64,000 nucleotides of DNA. Source: Halobacillus salinarum (GTDB taxonomy: Bacteria > Bacillota > Bacilli > Bacillales > Halobacillaceae). A program made the position numbers and the translations under genes. Of this stretch, positions 1 to 7,319 are shown one piece after another; the first letter of the stretch is position 1, and every line of letters starts with the position of its first letter. The notes beneath the pieces were generated by a model that saw only the letters and a program-made list of their open reading frames with translations, did no database searches and was not told where the DNA came from. The stretch is taken from the NCBI RefSeq assembly GCF_022919095.1, contig NZ_CP095073.1, forward strand, positions 2,542,001 to 2,606,000, written 5' to 3'.

Positions 1-87
1 AGAATTCAGCTTCTTCAGTTTACAAAAACAATGGTCGCTTTTTTATATCGTTGGTTTTTGAATAGTGAAAAGAAAGGATGATGACTC

Positions 88-765
88 ATGTTTACAGATC
101 GGCTGTTCGAGAAGACAAGTACAATTTGGGAAAAGTATTTAGAACATCCGTTTGTTAAAGAAATTGGAAAAGGAAGCCTGGATCTGGATAAATTTCAATT
201 CTTTATGGAACAGGATTACTTATATTTAATCGATTACTGTAAAGTATTTGCGTTAGGAAGTGCAAAGGCGAGCCGTTTAGAAGTCATGACTATCTTTTCT
301 GATTTGCTGCATTCAACCCTCAATGAAGAAATGGAGCTGCACAGACAATACGCAGAAAAATTAGGTATGACAAGAACACAGCTGGAAAACAGTACCCCTT
401 CATCCACCTTGTCAGCTTATACAAGCTACATGCTTCAAAAATCCTATCAAGGCTCTGAGGCTGATGTTGCGGCCTCTGTTCTCGCGTGTACTTGGAGTTA
501 TAATTTCATCGGATTGAATTTAGCTCAAACAGAGGGTGCGACCGAGCATCCATTCTATGGCGATTGGATTAACATGTATGCTTCCGACGAATTCAGCCAG
601 CTCGCAAGCCAAATGAAACAGCTGATGAACGAGCTGGCTGAAGAGAAACCTGAGCGGGAAAAAGCAGAATTAGAAGCCATATTCGTGCATTGCAGTAAAC
701 TGGAGTATTTATTTTGGGACATGGCGTATGATAAACAAATGTGGCCGCAAGAAATCAGTTCGTGA
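88..765 (+). CDS. tenA: TenA-family thiaminase II
   Basis: Thiaminase II of the TenA/PQQC fold. It hydrolyses aminopyrimidine degradation products of thiamin for salvage of the HMP moiety in the cytoplasm. The 225-residue length is normal for the family. The N-terminus (W-x-x-YLEHPFVKEIGKGSLD), the FxxFMEQDYLYLIDY block around residues 38-50 and the later EEMELHRQYAEKLG segment are typical TenA signatures. The ATG follows an AAAGGATGATG ribosome site. No other thiamin gene lies beside it, so it appears to be a single-gene unit closed by a hairpin just downstream. No TPP riboswitch can be seen in the 87 bases upstream, but the region is cut by the window edge. Confidence 0.9.
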   Translation: MFTDRLFEKTSTIWEKYLEHPFVKEIGKGSLDLDKFQFFMEQDYLYLIDYCKVFALGSAKASRLEVMTIFSDLLHSTLNEEMELHRQYAEKLGMTRTQLENSTPSSTLSAYTSYMLQKSYQGSEADVAASVLACTWSYNFIGLNLAQTEGATEHPFYGDWINMYASDEFSQLASQMKQLMNELAEEKPEREKAELEAIFVHCSKLEYLFWDMAYDKQMWPQEISS

Positions 766-772
766 ACCCTAA

Positions 773-807
773 GTAAAAGGTCCAAATCAATCATTTGGGC
801 CTTTTAC
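773..807 (+). terminator. Rho-independent terminator of tenA
   Basis: A 15-bp hairpin arm pair starts GTAAAAGGTCC and returns GGGCCTTTTAC, with one G-U pair and a short loop. The T run is short, so termination may be partial. Confidence 0.6.
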
Positions 808-859
808 AATTTCATCGAAGCGTTTGCAAAAGCTCCATCAAATAAGATATCATAGTACA

Positions 860-873
860 TGAAACTGATTTCA
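860..873. promoter_or_regulatory. Operator-like palindrome upstream of LacI-type regulator
   Basis: TGAAACTGATTTCA is a near-palindrome matching the three stronger sites at 1925, 1989 and 2056 (consensus TGAAACCGWTAYCA). It lies just downstream of a possible promoter (TTGCAA at 824-829, TATCAT at 848-853) and about 30 bases before the regulator's ATG, where a repressor would block its own transcription. This suggests autoregulation by the LacI-type protein. Confidence 0.55.
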
Positions 874-901
874 CATTTTGATAAAAGAGGATGTTATAAA
901 G

Positions 902-1894
902 ATGGCAACGATTTCAGATGTCGCTAAGTTAACCGGCTTGTCCAAATCTACCGTATCCCGAGTGATCAATAACCATCCGTACATTTCCAAGGAAAAGAGA
1001 AAACTGGTCGAAAAAGCGATGGATGAACTAGGTTACCAGCCAAACCCTTCAGCCAGGCGGCTGAGAGGACAGCTGACAAGCACGATCGGTGTTGTTGTAC
1101 CAAGGATCGCAAACCCTTTTTTCTCTTATCTATTAGCTTCGATTGAACAAACCGCTTTTCAAAACAACTACCAGGTCCTCATGTTTCAAAGCAACGAAAA
1201 CAAAGAAAAAGAAGTTTATTTTCTTAACTTATTAAAAACGAAACAAGTGGATGGTCTTATTATGACTGCGGTTGAAAATGACTGGAACACCATCGAGCCT
1301 TTTACAAAATACGGACCGATTATCCTCTGCAATGAATATCTCAGTTCAGCTAGTATTCCGATGATACGTGTCAACCAAACCAAAGGCGCGTATTTAGCTG
1401 CCAAGCATTTCATTGATCAAGGGCACACGAAAATCGCCTATTGCACCGGTGGGTTATTTGCTGACGACGGTAAAGATAAAGATCGAAACAAAGGGTATCA
1501 ACAGGCCCTTGAGGAAGCAGGAATTCCTCTAAACCCTTCGTGGATTTTCATCAATAAGCATTCCATTGAGGATGGAAAAAAGGTTATGAAAGATATCATA
1601 GAGCTCAAAGACAACCCCACCGCTATTTTCACAGGCAGCGATGAAATAGCAGCAGGTGTTATTATCCAGGCTAAGGAACTCGGCTTGAAGGTCCCGGAAG
1701 ATATCGCCGTCATCGGATTTGATGATCAGCCCAGCGCGGAAATGCTGGACCCGAAACTAACGACCATCCGCCAGCCTATTGAGCAGATGGGACAAAAAGC
1801 AGTAGAGGTACTTCTCTCTTTGCTGAATAAATCAGAACCCGAAAATAAGATGCCGGAACTTCCTGTTGAGTTAGTCGTCCGCAACTCTACGTAA
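902..1894 (+). CDS. LacI-family transcriptional regulator
   Basis: LacI/GalR-type DNA-binding regulator of about 330 residues. The N-terminal helix-turn-helix (ATISDVAKLTGLSKSTVSR) and hinge (YQPNPSARRL) are followed by a periplasmic-binding-protein-like ligand domain with GVVVPRIANPFFS and the C-terminal VIGFDDQPSAEML and TTIRQP motifs. The ATG at 902 was chosen over an upstream in-frame TTG at 878 because AGAGG sits at the right distance and the protein then begins exactly at the conserved MATISDVAK. The gene directly precedes a sugar-binding lipoprotein whose promoter carries three copies of a LacI-type operator, so it probably senses that protein's sugar and represses both genes. The ligand is unknown. 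Confidence 0.9.
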   Translation: MATISDVAKLTGLSKSTVSRVINNHPYISKEKRKLVEKAMDELGYQPNPSARRLRGQLTSTIGVVVPRIANPFFSYLLASIEQTAFQNNYQVLMFQSNENKEKEVYFLNLLKTKQVDGLIMTAVENDWNTIEPFTKYGPIILCNEYLSSASIPMIRVNQTKGAYLAAKHFIDQGHTKIAYCTGGLFADDGKDKDRNKGYQQALEEAGIPLNPSWIFINKHSIEDGKKVMKDIIELKDNPTAIFTGSDEIAAGVIIQAKELGLKVPEDIAVIGFDDQPSAEMLDPKLTTIRQPIEQMGQKAVEVLLSLLNKSEPENKMPELPVELVVRNST

Positions 1895-1924
1895 AGCTGT
1901 AAATAAACTAATAAAATCAACCCT

Positions 1925-1938
1925 TGAAACCGATACCA
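1925..1938. promoter_or_regulatory. LacI-type operator copy 1
   Basis: TGAAACCGATACCA is a 14-bp imperfect palindrome centred on CG, as in classical LacI-family operators. It is the first of three copies between the regulator and the binding-protein gene, 64 bases ahead of the second. Confidence 0.7.
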
Positions 1939-1988
1939 TATTTGAATATACTAGATAGTAATTACGACTATTATTTTTTACTCATTTA

Positions 1989-2002
1989 TGAAACCGTTAT
2001 CA
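1989..2002. promoter_or_regulatory. LacI-type operator copy 2
   Basis: TGAAACCGTTATCA lies 64 bases after the first copy and 67 before the third. The similar spacing would suit DNA looping by a dimer-of-dimers repressor, which is an inference. Confidence 0.7.
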
Positions 2003-2055
2003 CACATAACAGATAAACCCTACAGTCTTTAAGCAAGTTATTTTTTGTGGTTAAC

Positions 2056-2069
2056 TGAAACCGATATCA
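2056..2069. promoter_or_regulatory. LacI-type operator copy 3
   Basis: TGAAACCGATATCA lies directly upstream of the AGAGGAGG ribosome site of the binding-protein gene, so bound repressor would obstruct transcription into it. Confidence 0.75.
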
Positions 2070-2091
2070 TATCTTAGAGGAGGAATCTTTT

Positions 2092-3372
2092 ATGAAAGGG
2101 ATAAAACTATTGTCGTCGCTTTGTTTGTCTAGTGTTTTACTTGCTGGGTGCTCATTTTCTTCAGGTGGGTCAGCTGATGTTTCCGGAAATGATCTATCCA
2201 TTGAAATATTTCAAGGTAAAGTAGAATTTAATGACCAATTCAAACAGCTTGCGAAAGAATATGAAAAAGAAAACCCGAATGTAGATATTAAAATCACTAG
2301 TGTAGGTGGCGGTTCTGATTATGCAGGCTCACTTAAAACAAAATTTGCTTCCGGAGATGAACCTGAAATATTTAGTATTGCAGGACCTACCGAAGCCGCC
2401 ACTTACGACAAATATCTGGCTGATTTATCGGATACTAAGGCAGCTGAGCAAGCACTTGATGGAACACTTGACCCTGTATCAAAGGATGAAGAAGTCCATG
2501 GCCTGCCGTTCAATCAAGAAGGATACGGATTGATCTATAATAAAGAAATATTCAAAAAAGCTGGAATCGATGCAAAGCAAATCCTGACTTATGAGGATTT
2601 GGAAAAGGCTGTCAAGAAGCTTGACAGTAAAAAGCAGCAACTCGGAATTGATGCAGTCTTCGCGTTTCCTGCAAAAGAAAAATGGGTACCCGGCAACCAT
2701 TTATCTAATGTTTATCTGGCGCCTCAATTTGACCAGAAGGTGCTTCAGGCATTTCAATCAGATACCGTTGAATTTAATAAAGGAAAAGAATTTCAAAGAA
2801 TGATTGATTTGCAAAGCAGCTATTCAATTCAACCAACCTTGAACCTTGACTACTCTCAGCAAGTGGAACAGTATTTTTCTTTGCAGAAGGTGGCAATAAT
2901 TCAACAGGGAAATTGGATTTATCCTTCCGTTGAACAAATGGATGCCGACTTTGCTCAAAATGGAATGGGGATTATCCCGATCCCTGTAAAAGGTTTTGAA
3001 GGCAAGCTTCCTGTTGGAATTCCTAATTACTGGGCTGTGAATAAAAACAGTGATGCAAAAACCATTCAGGCTTCTAAAGATTTCATTGACTGGATGTACA
3101 CCTCAGAAACCGGAAAAAAAGCCGTACTTAAAGACTTTAAATTCATACCTGCTTATCAAGGATATAACACTTCCGATATTTCTGATCCTTTGTCAAAAGA
3201 AATCTATCAGTATGCATCGGATAAGAAAACAACCGGATGGGTGTTTCTTGGCTATCCTGGAACATGGGGAGATTACTTGGGAGCGAACGTCCAGAAATAC
3301 TTAAGCGGTGAAATCAGCTGGAGTGAACTGGAGCAGGATTCAAAAAATAAATGGCAGGAAATGAGAAATTAA
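2092..3372 (+). CDS. Sugar ABC transporter substrate-binding lipoprotein (family 1)
   Basis: Extracellular solute-binding protein of the maltose/multiple-sugar type, 426 residues, with a lipoprotein signal peptide ending in LLAGC (Cys about residue 20) that anchors it to the outer face of the membrane. The mature part shows family-1 features: an LSIEIFQGKVEFNDQFKQL start, GLPFNQEGYGLIYNKEIFKKAGID in the middle, and GIPNYWAVNKNS. A strong AGAGGAGG site precedes the ATG. Usually two MalF/MalG-type permease genes follow such a gene; here a terminator follows instead, so the permeases and ATPase must be encoded elsewhere or the operon has been reduced. Three operators in its promoter tie it to the upstream LacI-type gene. 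Substrate unknown. Confidence 0.9.
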   Translation: MKGIKLLSSLCLSSVLLAGCSFSSGGSADVSGNDLSIEIFQGKVEFNDQFKQLAKEYEKENPNVDIKITSVGGGSDYAGSLKTKFASGDEPEIFSIAGPTEAATYDKYLADLSDTKAAEQALDGTLDPVSKDEEVHGLPFNQEGYGLIYNKEIFKKAGIDAKQILTYEDLEKAVKKLDSKKQQLGIDAVFAFPAKEKWVPGNHLSNVYLAPQFDQKVLQAFQSDTVEFNKGKEFQRMIDLQSSYSIQPTLNLDYSQQVEQYFSLQKVAIIQQGNWIYPSVEQMDADFAQNGMGIIPIPVKGFEGKLPVGIPNYWAVNKNSDAKTIQASKDFIDWMYTSETGKKAVLKDFKFIPAYQGYNTSDISDPLSKEIYQYASDKKTTGWVFLGYPGTWGDYLGANVQKYLSGEISWSELEQDSKNKWQEMRN

Positions 3373-3378
3373 TTTACG

Positions 3379-3410
3379 AAAAGACGCGTCCGTTAATGAA
3401 CGCGTCTTTT
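3379..3410 (+). terminator. Terminator of the binding-protein gene
   Basis: Perfect 11-bp stem AAAAGACGCGT / ACGCGTCTTTT with a 10-base loop, seven bases after the stop codon. Confidence 0.85.
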
Positions 3411-3626
3411 CCGCTCTCTTAAGTAAATAACTATCATAACAAGAGAGAATGACTATTGAGATTCAAGCATTGACTTAAAATCACTTCTTCATGGTTGCTC
3501 GGACAATTCCCTGGCAGTACAGCTGGGGAACTATGTAAATCTCAATAATTGTTGAAACTCTGTCCCCTACCTAGTAAAGTATAGTGCATATCATCAGGAT
3601 GAATTTTTTTAATAAGGGAGATAGCT

Positions 3627-4163
3627 ATGGGCAGGAATTCTAGAAAAATAGATATTCTTACAGCAGCATCTAAAATTGTAAGTGACCGCGGGATCTTTAA
3701 CCTGACTTTGGAAGCTGTAGCTGAACAAGCTGGGATTAGTAAAGGCGGTCTGCTTTATCATTATCCTTCCAAAGAAGCTTTGGTGAAGGGAATGGTAGAA
3801 CATTTAGCCAGCAATTATCAGGAAAAAATTAAGAATAATGCTGAGCAGGACCCGGTGGAAAAAGGAAGGTGGACACGCTCTTTTCTTGATGTCACCTTTA
3901 ATCAAAGCTATGAAAACAAAGACATGAATGCAGGTTTGCTTGCAGCCAAAGCGGTGAACTCGGATTTACTTGAGCCCATTCGTCAAGCTTATAAAAATTG
4001 GCAGCATGAGATTGAGAATGATGGCTTGGACCCGGTTAAGGCAACGATCATACGTTTAGCTATCGATGGAATCTGGTTATCAGAGCTGTTTGATATTTAC
4101 CAAATTGAGGAAGATAAAAAAGATAAGGTATATTCAACGTTAAAAAGTTGGGCAGAAGAATAA
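3627..4163 (+). CDS. TetR/AcrR-family transcriptional regulator
   Basis: A 178-residue TetR-type repressor. The N-terminal helix-turn-helix (ILTAASKIVSDRGIFNLTLEAVAEQAGISKGGLLYHYPSKEAL, interrupted here only for description) is canonical. The C-terminal ligand domain is all-helical and not diagnostic. The ATG follows AAGGGAG. It is the nearest regulator upstream of the carnitine operon, whose promoter carries two identical 14-bp palindromes of the size TetR dimers bind, so I infer that it controls that operon, with carnitine or a CoA intermediate as effector. No copy of the palindrome is seen in its own promoter. Confidence 0.85.
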   Translation: MGRNSRKIDILTAASKIVSDRGIFNLTLEAVAEQAGISKGGLLYHYPSKEALVKGMVEHLASNYQEKIKNNAEQDPVEKGRWTRSFLDVTFNQSYENKDMNAGLLAAKAVNSDLLEPIRQAYKNWQHEIENDGLDPVKATIIRLAIDGIWLSELFDIYQIEEDKKDKVYSTLKSWAEE

Positions 4164-4174
4164 CGATAGACACG

Positions 4175-4208
4175 AAAACCACATCCTAAATCAGGATGGT
4201 GGTTTTTT
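4175..4208 (+). terminator. Terminator of the tetR gene
   Basis: Hairpin AAAACCACATCCT / AGGATGGTGGTTTT with a five-base loop and a T run. The inner part and loop are repeated in a second hairpin at 4663-4698. Confidence 0.85.
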
Positions 4209-4489
4209 GTTTCATTCAAGAAAAGCACGAAAAAATGAAATGGAAATCGTGACGATTGAAGAACTTGTGCCAGAAAACCAAAGAAGTAAAAGGGAGTGAG
4301 ACCGATCGGGAGAGTGGTTATTGATAGGGGAAAATAGGCCGGAAGGTTTCTTCTATTTCGATCATCGTCATTTCAAGTCAGACTTATCTCAAAGTGCTGC
4401 TTGTCCATTCCTCCTAACCTGTACCCAGAATAAGAACCATCAGCAAACGATCTGCCTGTCAGAATATGAAGAAGACTCTCCTCCATCTA
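4209..4489. other. Gene-free stretch with possible IS1182-type transposase remnant
   Basis: No intact gene. A short open stretch at about 4239-4300 encodes MEIVTIEELVPENQ, which resembles the conserved start of IS1182-family transposases, then diverges and stops within a few codons. I read this as a possible decayed insertion sequence remnant. The match is short and made from memory, so it is weak. The rest of the stretch shows nothing recognisable. Confidence 0.3.
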
Positions 4490-4617
4490 GCTAGAGGGAG
4501 CGAGGTCCCTTTCACTCCTGCGGAAGAACGAGTGAGCCGAGATTGCCGATCGTGGGTTTCGCGAGGAAGCTCGGGCGCGCGTGTCTTCGAAAAGGGAAGG
4601 GACGATCGCTCCTGGCG
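4490..4617. repeat. GC-rich imperfect palindromic intergenic repeat
   Basis: About 128 bases clearly richer in GC than the surroundings. The ends form an imperfect inverted repeat (AGGGAGCGAGGTCCCTTTC at the left against the complement of GAAAAGGGAAGGGACGATCG at the right). The interior contains CTCCTGCGGAAGAACGAG and GCGAGGAAGCTCGG. It resembles, from memory, a family of GC-rich intergenic repeats that occur in many copies in halophilic and alkaliphilic Bacillaceae. Only one copy is present in this window. Confidence 0.5.
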
Positions 4618-4662
4618 GTAAGAAAAAAATTGTAGAAAAACATGGGGTTTCTCTACAAGCTG

Positions 4663-4698
4663 AAAACCTCCATCCTAAATCAGGATGGAGGTTTTTTT
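4663..4698 (+). terminator. Second terminator-like hairpin, duplicate of 4175-4208
   Basis: Perfect 14-bp stem AAAACCTCCATCCT / AGGATGGAGGTTTT with the same AAATC loop and the same inner stem as the tetR terminator, followed by seven Ts. No intact gene ends just before it. Confidence 0.75.
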
Positions 4699-4825
4699 AT
4701 TCGAATGTTTGATTAACACAGCATGTACAATTTATTTAGTTTTTTTGTACACGTCTAATTCCTTTCACAATGGGCATTAGAGAATAATTTTTGGAACGTC
4801 AGCTGATTTTTTACGAGGGAGAAGG

Positions 4826-4854
4826 TTGAAAGGAAACCGTCTGGATGGTACAGT
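4826..4854 (+). promoter_or_regulatory. Promoter 1 of the carnitine operon with embedded operator
   Basis: TTGAAA at 4826-4831 and TACAGT at 4849-4854 are separated by 17 bases. The palindrome ACCGTCTGGATGGT (4836-4849) fills the spacer, so a bound repressor would exclude RNA polymerase. Confidence 0.65.
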
Positions 4855-4861
4855 TTTATTT

Positions 4862-4890
4862 GTGTTAAAAAACCGTCTGGATGGTATAGT
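4862..4890 (+). promoter_or_regulatory. Promoter 2 of the carnitine operon with embedded operator
   Basis: The same palindrome ACCGTCTGGATGGT recurs at 4872-4885, exactly 36 bases after the first, overlapping a TATAGT -10 element at 4885-4890. The -35 region (GTGTTA) is poor. The repeated unit covers operator and -10 together, so it looks like a duplicated promoter-operator module. Confidence 0.55.
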
Positions 4891-4944
4891 AAAAACAGAA
4901 AAAGCCAATTATCGCTTAAATAGATTTTTTAAGGAGGAATAACA

Positions 4945-5847
4945 GTGAGTCAGAAAGTGTTATTAACAGCTGCTGTAACTGGAGCCGGAGATACTACAGA
5001 AAAAAACCCGCATGTACCAGTTACACCGAAGGAAATTGCTGATGCAGCCATTGAATCTGCAAAAGCTGGAGCATCCATCGCTCACGTACACGCTCGTGAT
5101 CCACAAACCGGAGGGATCAGCCATGATGTAAATCATTACCGTGAAATCGTGGACCGGATTCGTGAATCAGAAACAGATGTCATTATTAACATTACTTCAG
5201 GAGGCGGAGGAGATTTCATCCCTAATTTGGCTGCTCCTGCTGCCGGAGGAGAGGGAACGGATATCCAGCGACCTGATGAACGTCATCAGCCAGTTGGGGA
5301 ACTGCTTCCAGAAATGTGCACCCTGGATTGCGGGAGTACCAATTTTGGAAACATGATCTACATGAGCCCGACAGACTGGCTGAGGGAACAGGCCAAATTA
5401 GTTCAACAGAGCGGCGTAAAGCCAGAACTGGAATGTTTTGATACCGGCCATATCCGTTTTGCCAACCAATTAATAAAGGAAGGTTTGGTGGATGGTGAAC
5501 CGATGTTCCAATTCTGCCTGGGGATTCCGTGGGGAGCAGAGGCAGACGCTGAGACCATCTTATATATGAAAAACAGGATTCCTGAAAACGCCCACTGGTC
5601 CGCATTTGGCATTGGACGGATGCAAATGCCGATAGCTGCTCAGTCCGCATTGCTTGGCGGAAATGTAAGAGTTGGGCTTGAAGACAATATTTATTTACAA
5701 AAAGGAGTTTTAGCTAGAAATGATCAGCTGGTAGATAAAGCTGTCAGCATGCTTAACAGCAATGGTTTAGAAGTGTACAGTCCTGCAGAGGCGCGCGAAG
5801 AATTTAACTTGAGAAATCCTCATCAAGGGGGAAACAACTATGAATGA
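4945..5847 (+). CDS. cdhC: 3-dehydrocarnitine cleavage enzyme (BKACE family)
   Basis: Beta-keto acid cleavage enzyme (DUF849), 300 residues. In carnitine degradation this family joins 3-dehydrocarnitine with acetyl-CoA to give betainyl-CoA and acetoacetate. Visible signatures are the zinc-binding HVHARDPQTGG (His47, His49), INITSGGGGDF, LDCGSTNFGN, ELECFDTGH and a C-terminal GGNVRVGLEDN. The start is GTG, preceded by AAGGAGGAATAACA. It is the first gene of the operon and overlaps the next by eight bases. The family has many substrates; the assignment to dehydrocarnitine comes from the neighbouring carnitine dehydrogenase and thioesterase, in the same C-A-B order as the Pseudomonas cdh genes. 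Acetoacetate would need further CoA activation elsewhere. Confidence 0.88.
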   Translation: MSQKVLLTAAVTGAGDTTEKNPHVPVTPKEIADAAIESAKAGASIAHVHARDPQTGGISHDVNHYREIVDRIRESETDVIINITSGGGGDFIPNLAAPAAGGEGTDIQRPDERHQPVGELLPEMCTLDCGSTNFGNMIYMSPTDWLREQAKLVQQSGVKPELECFDTGHIRFANQLIKEGLVDGEPMFQFCLGIPWGAEADAETILYMKNRIPENAHWSAFGIGRMQMPIAAQSALLGGNVRVGLEDNIYLQKGVLARNDQLVDKAVSMLNSNGLEVYSPAEAREEFNLRNPHQGGNNYE

Positions 5848-6802
5848 ATCCATTAAAAAAGTAGCAGTCATCGGCACCGGAGTGATTGGCAATGGCTGGA
5901 TTGCAAGATTTCTATCCCAAGGGTATGAGGTTACTGCTTTTGATCCTGCTGCAGGTGCAGAGGAAAGAACGAGACTGGCGGTGAACCATGCATGGCCGTC
6001 TCTGGAAGAACGCGGACTTGCGGCAAATGCTTCTAAAGACCGCTTATTTTTTAAAGATGACTTAGCAGAAGCTGTGTCTGGTGCTGATTATATTCAAGAA
6101 AATGTACCGGAACGTGAAGAACTGAAAAAAAGCGTACTGCATACTATTGATCAGCATGCAAGAATGGATGCCTTGATCGGATCCAGCACATCCGGAATAA
6201 AACCGAGCATTTTGCAATCTGATATGATTCATCCGGAACGCTTCTTTGTAGCGCATCCGTTTAATCCAGTTTATTTACTGCCACTAGTAGAGGTAGTAGG
6301 CGGTGAACAAACCAATAAGAAAGCACTTGAACAGGCCGGCCGCTTTTTCTCTTCTATCGACATGAAACCATTGACGATTCATAAAGAAATCGATGGCCAT
6401 GTCGCGGATCGATTAATGGAAGCCTTATGGCGTGAAGCTCTTCACTTAGTTAATGATGGCATTGCAACAACAGAAGAAGTAGATAAAGCCATTATCTACG
6501 GGGCGGGCTTACGCTGGGCGCAAATGGGACCATTTCTTACCTTCCATTTAGCCGGCGGTGAGCAAGGCATGCGTCATATGCTGGAACAGTTTGGTCCAGC
6601 TTTAAAGCTTCCTTGGACGAAGCTGAAAGCCCCTGAACTAACAGAGGAATTAAAAGAACGGGTCATCTCTGGATGTGAAGAGTATGCAGGAGACCAATCC
6701 GTTTCTGATCTAGAAGCAAAGCGAAATGAATTTTTAGTTAAGCTTCTTGCGCTTGTAGAAGAATATTGGCCGGAGGAATCCCAAGCAAAAGCAAACATCT
6801 AG
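5840..6802 (+). CDS. cdhA: L-carnitine 3-dehydrogenase
   Basis: NAD-dependent dehydrogenase of the 3-hydroxyacyl-CoA dehydrogenase superfamily, 320 residues, oxidising L-carnitine to 3-dehydrocarnitine in the cytoplasm. The Rossmann motif is GTGVIGNGW (residues 12-20). Further features are IQENVPEREELKKSVL, SSTSGIKPS (in place of SNTSS of fatty-acid enzymes), the catalytic AHPFNPVYLLPLVEVVGG and the C-terminal domain with YGAGLRWAQMGPF. These fit carnitine dehydrogenases better than fatty-acid 3-hydroxyacyl-CoA dehydrogenases, which end differently. It starts inside the end of the cleavage enzyme gene (8-base overlap), which implies translational coupling. Confidence 0.92.
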   Translation: MNESIKKVAVIGTGVIGNGWIARFLSQGYEVTAFDPAAGAEERTRLAVNHAWPSLEERGLAANASKDRLFFKDDLAEAVSGADYIQENVPEREELKKSVLHTIDQHARMDALIGSSTSGIKPSILQSDMIHPERFFVAHPFNPVYLLPLVEVVGGEQTNKKALEQAGRFFSSIDMKPLTIHKEIDGHVADRLMEALWREALHLVNDGIATTEEVDKAIIYGAGLRWAQMGPFLTFHLAGGEQGMRHMLEQFGPALKLPWTKLKAPELTEELKERVISGCEEYAGDQSVSDLEAKRNEFLVKLLALVEEYWPEESQAKANI

Positions 6803-6816
6803 GGGAGGTAAAGGAA

Positions 6817-7293
6817 TTGTTTGAGACAAGCACCTTATTCACTACTCAAGTTAGAGAAGACTGGGTGGACTATAACGGGCACATGAACGACGCCGCCTAC
6901 GCTGTCGTATTCAGTCAAGCCGTTGACCGATTTATGGAAGAGATCGGGTTGGACGCAGGCAGCCGCGAGCACCATCAATATACAGTGTTCACTTTAGAAA
7001 ATCATCTATTGTATTTAAAAGAAGCGCATAAAAACGAAGAGCTTCATGTTTCTATGCAGTTGATCGATGAGGATGCAAAGCGGCTCCATGTTTTCTTTGA
7101 AATGAAAAATACTCAAGGGGACATCCTTGCAACCAGCGAGCAGATGCTAATGGGGATGAGTACTTCTTCAGGAAGCCCTGCTCCATTTCCAAGTTCTATA
7201 TCTGAATTCATTCTGAAACTGAGAAGGAAACATGAACATTTGGATGTGCCGAAACAGATAGGGAGACAAATTGGGATCCGTCGTAAACCCTAG
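6817..7293 (+). CDS. cdhB: Betainyl-CoA thioesterase (hotdog fold)
   Basis: Hotdog-fold thioesterase of about 158 residues. Its expected role is to hydrolyse betainyl-CoA to glycine betaine and CoA, the last step of the carnitine to betaine route. The 4HBT-type active-site block is WVDYNGHMNDAAYAVVF; the following HHQYTVFTLENHLLYLKEAH is typical of the family. I place the start at TTG 6817, eight bases after AGGGGAGG; a longer reading from 6766 would overlap the dehydrogenase gene out of frame and lacks a ribosome site. Third gene of the operon. The substrate is inferred from context. The C-terminal 20 residues are basic and of unclear role. Confidence 0.85.
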   Translation: MFETSTLFTTQVREDWVDYNGHMNDAAYAVVFSQAVDRFMEEIGLDAGSREHHQYTVFTLENHLLYLKEAHKNEELHVSMQLIDEDAKRLHVFFEMKNTQGDILATSEQMLMGMSTSSGSPAPFPSSISEFILKLRRKHEHLDVPKQIGRQIGIRRKP

Positions 7294-7319
7294 TCCCTAA
7301 ATGAAAGAGGAGAATGTTT

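Noticed and set aside
815-828. cre-like site upstream of the LacI-type gene
   Set aside because: Three mismatches to the CcpA consensus, so too weak to call.
5222-5650. 142-codon open frame on the minus strand within the dehydrocarnitine cleavage gene
   Set aside because: Antisense shadow of a clear coding gene; no ribosome site and no recognisable domain.
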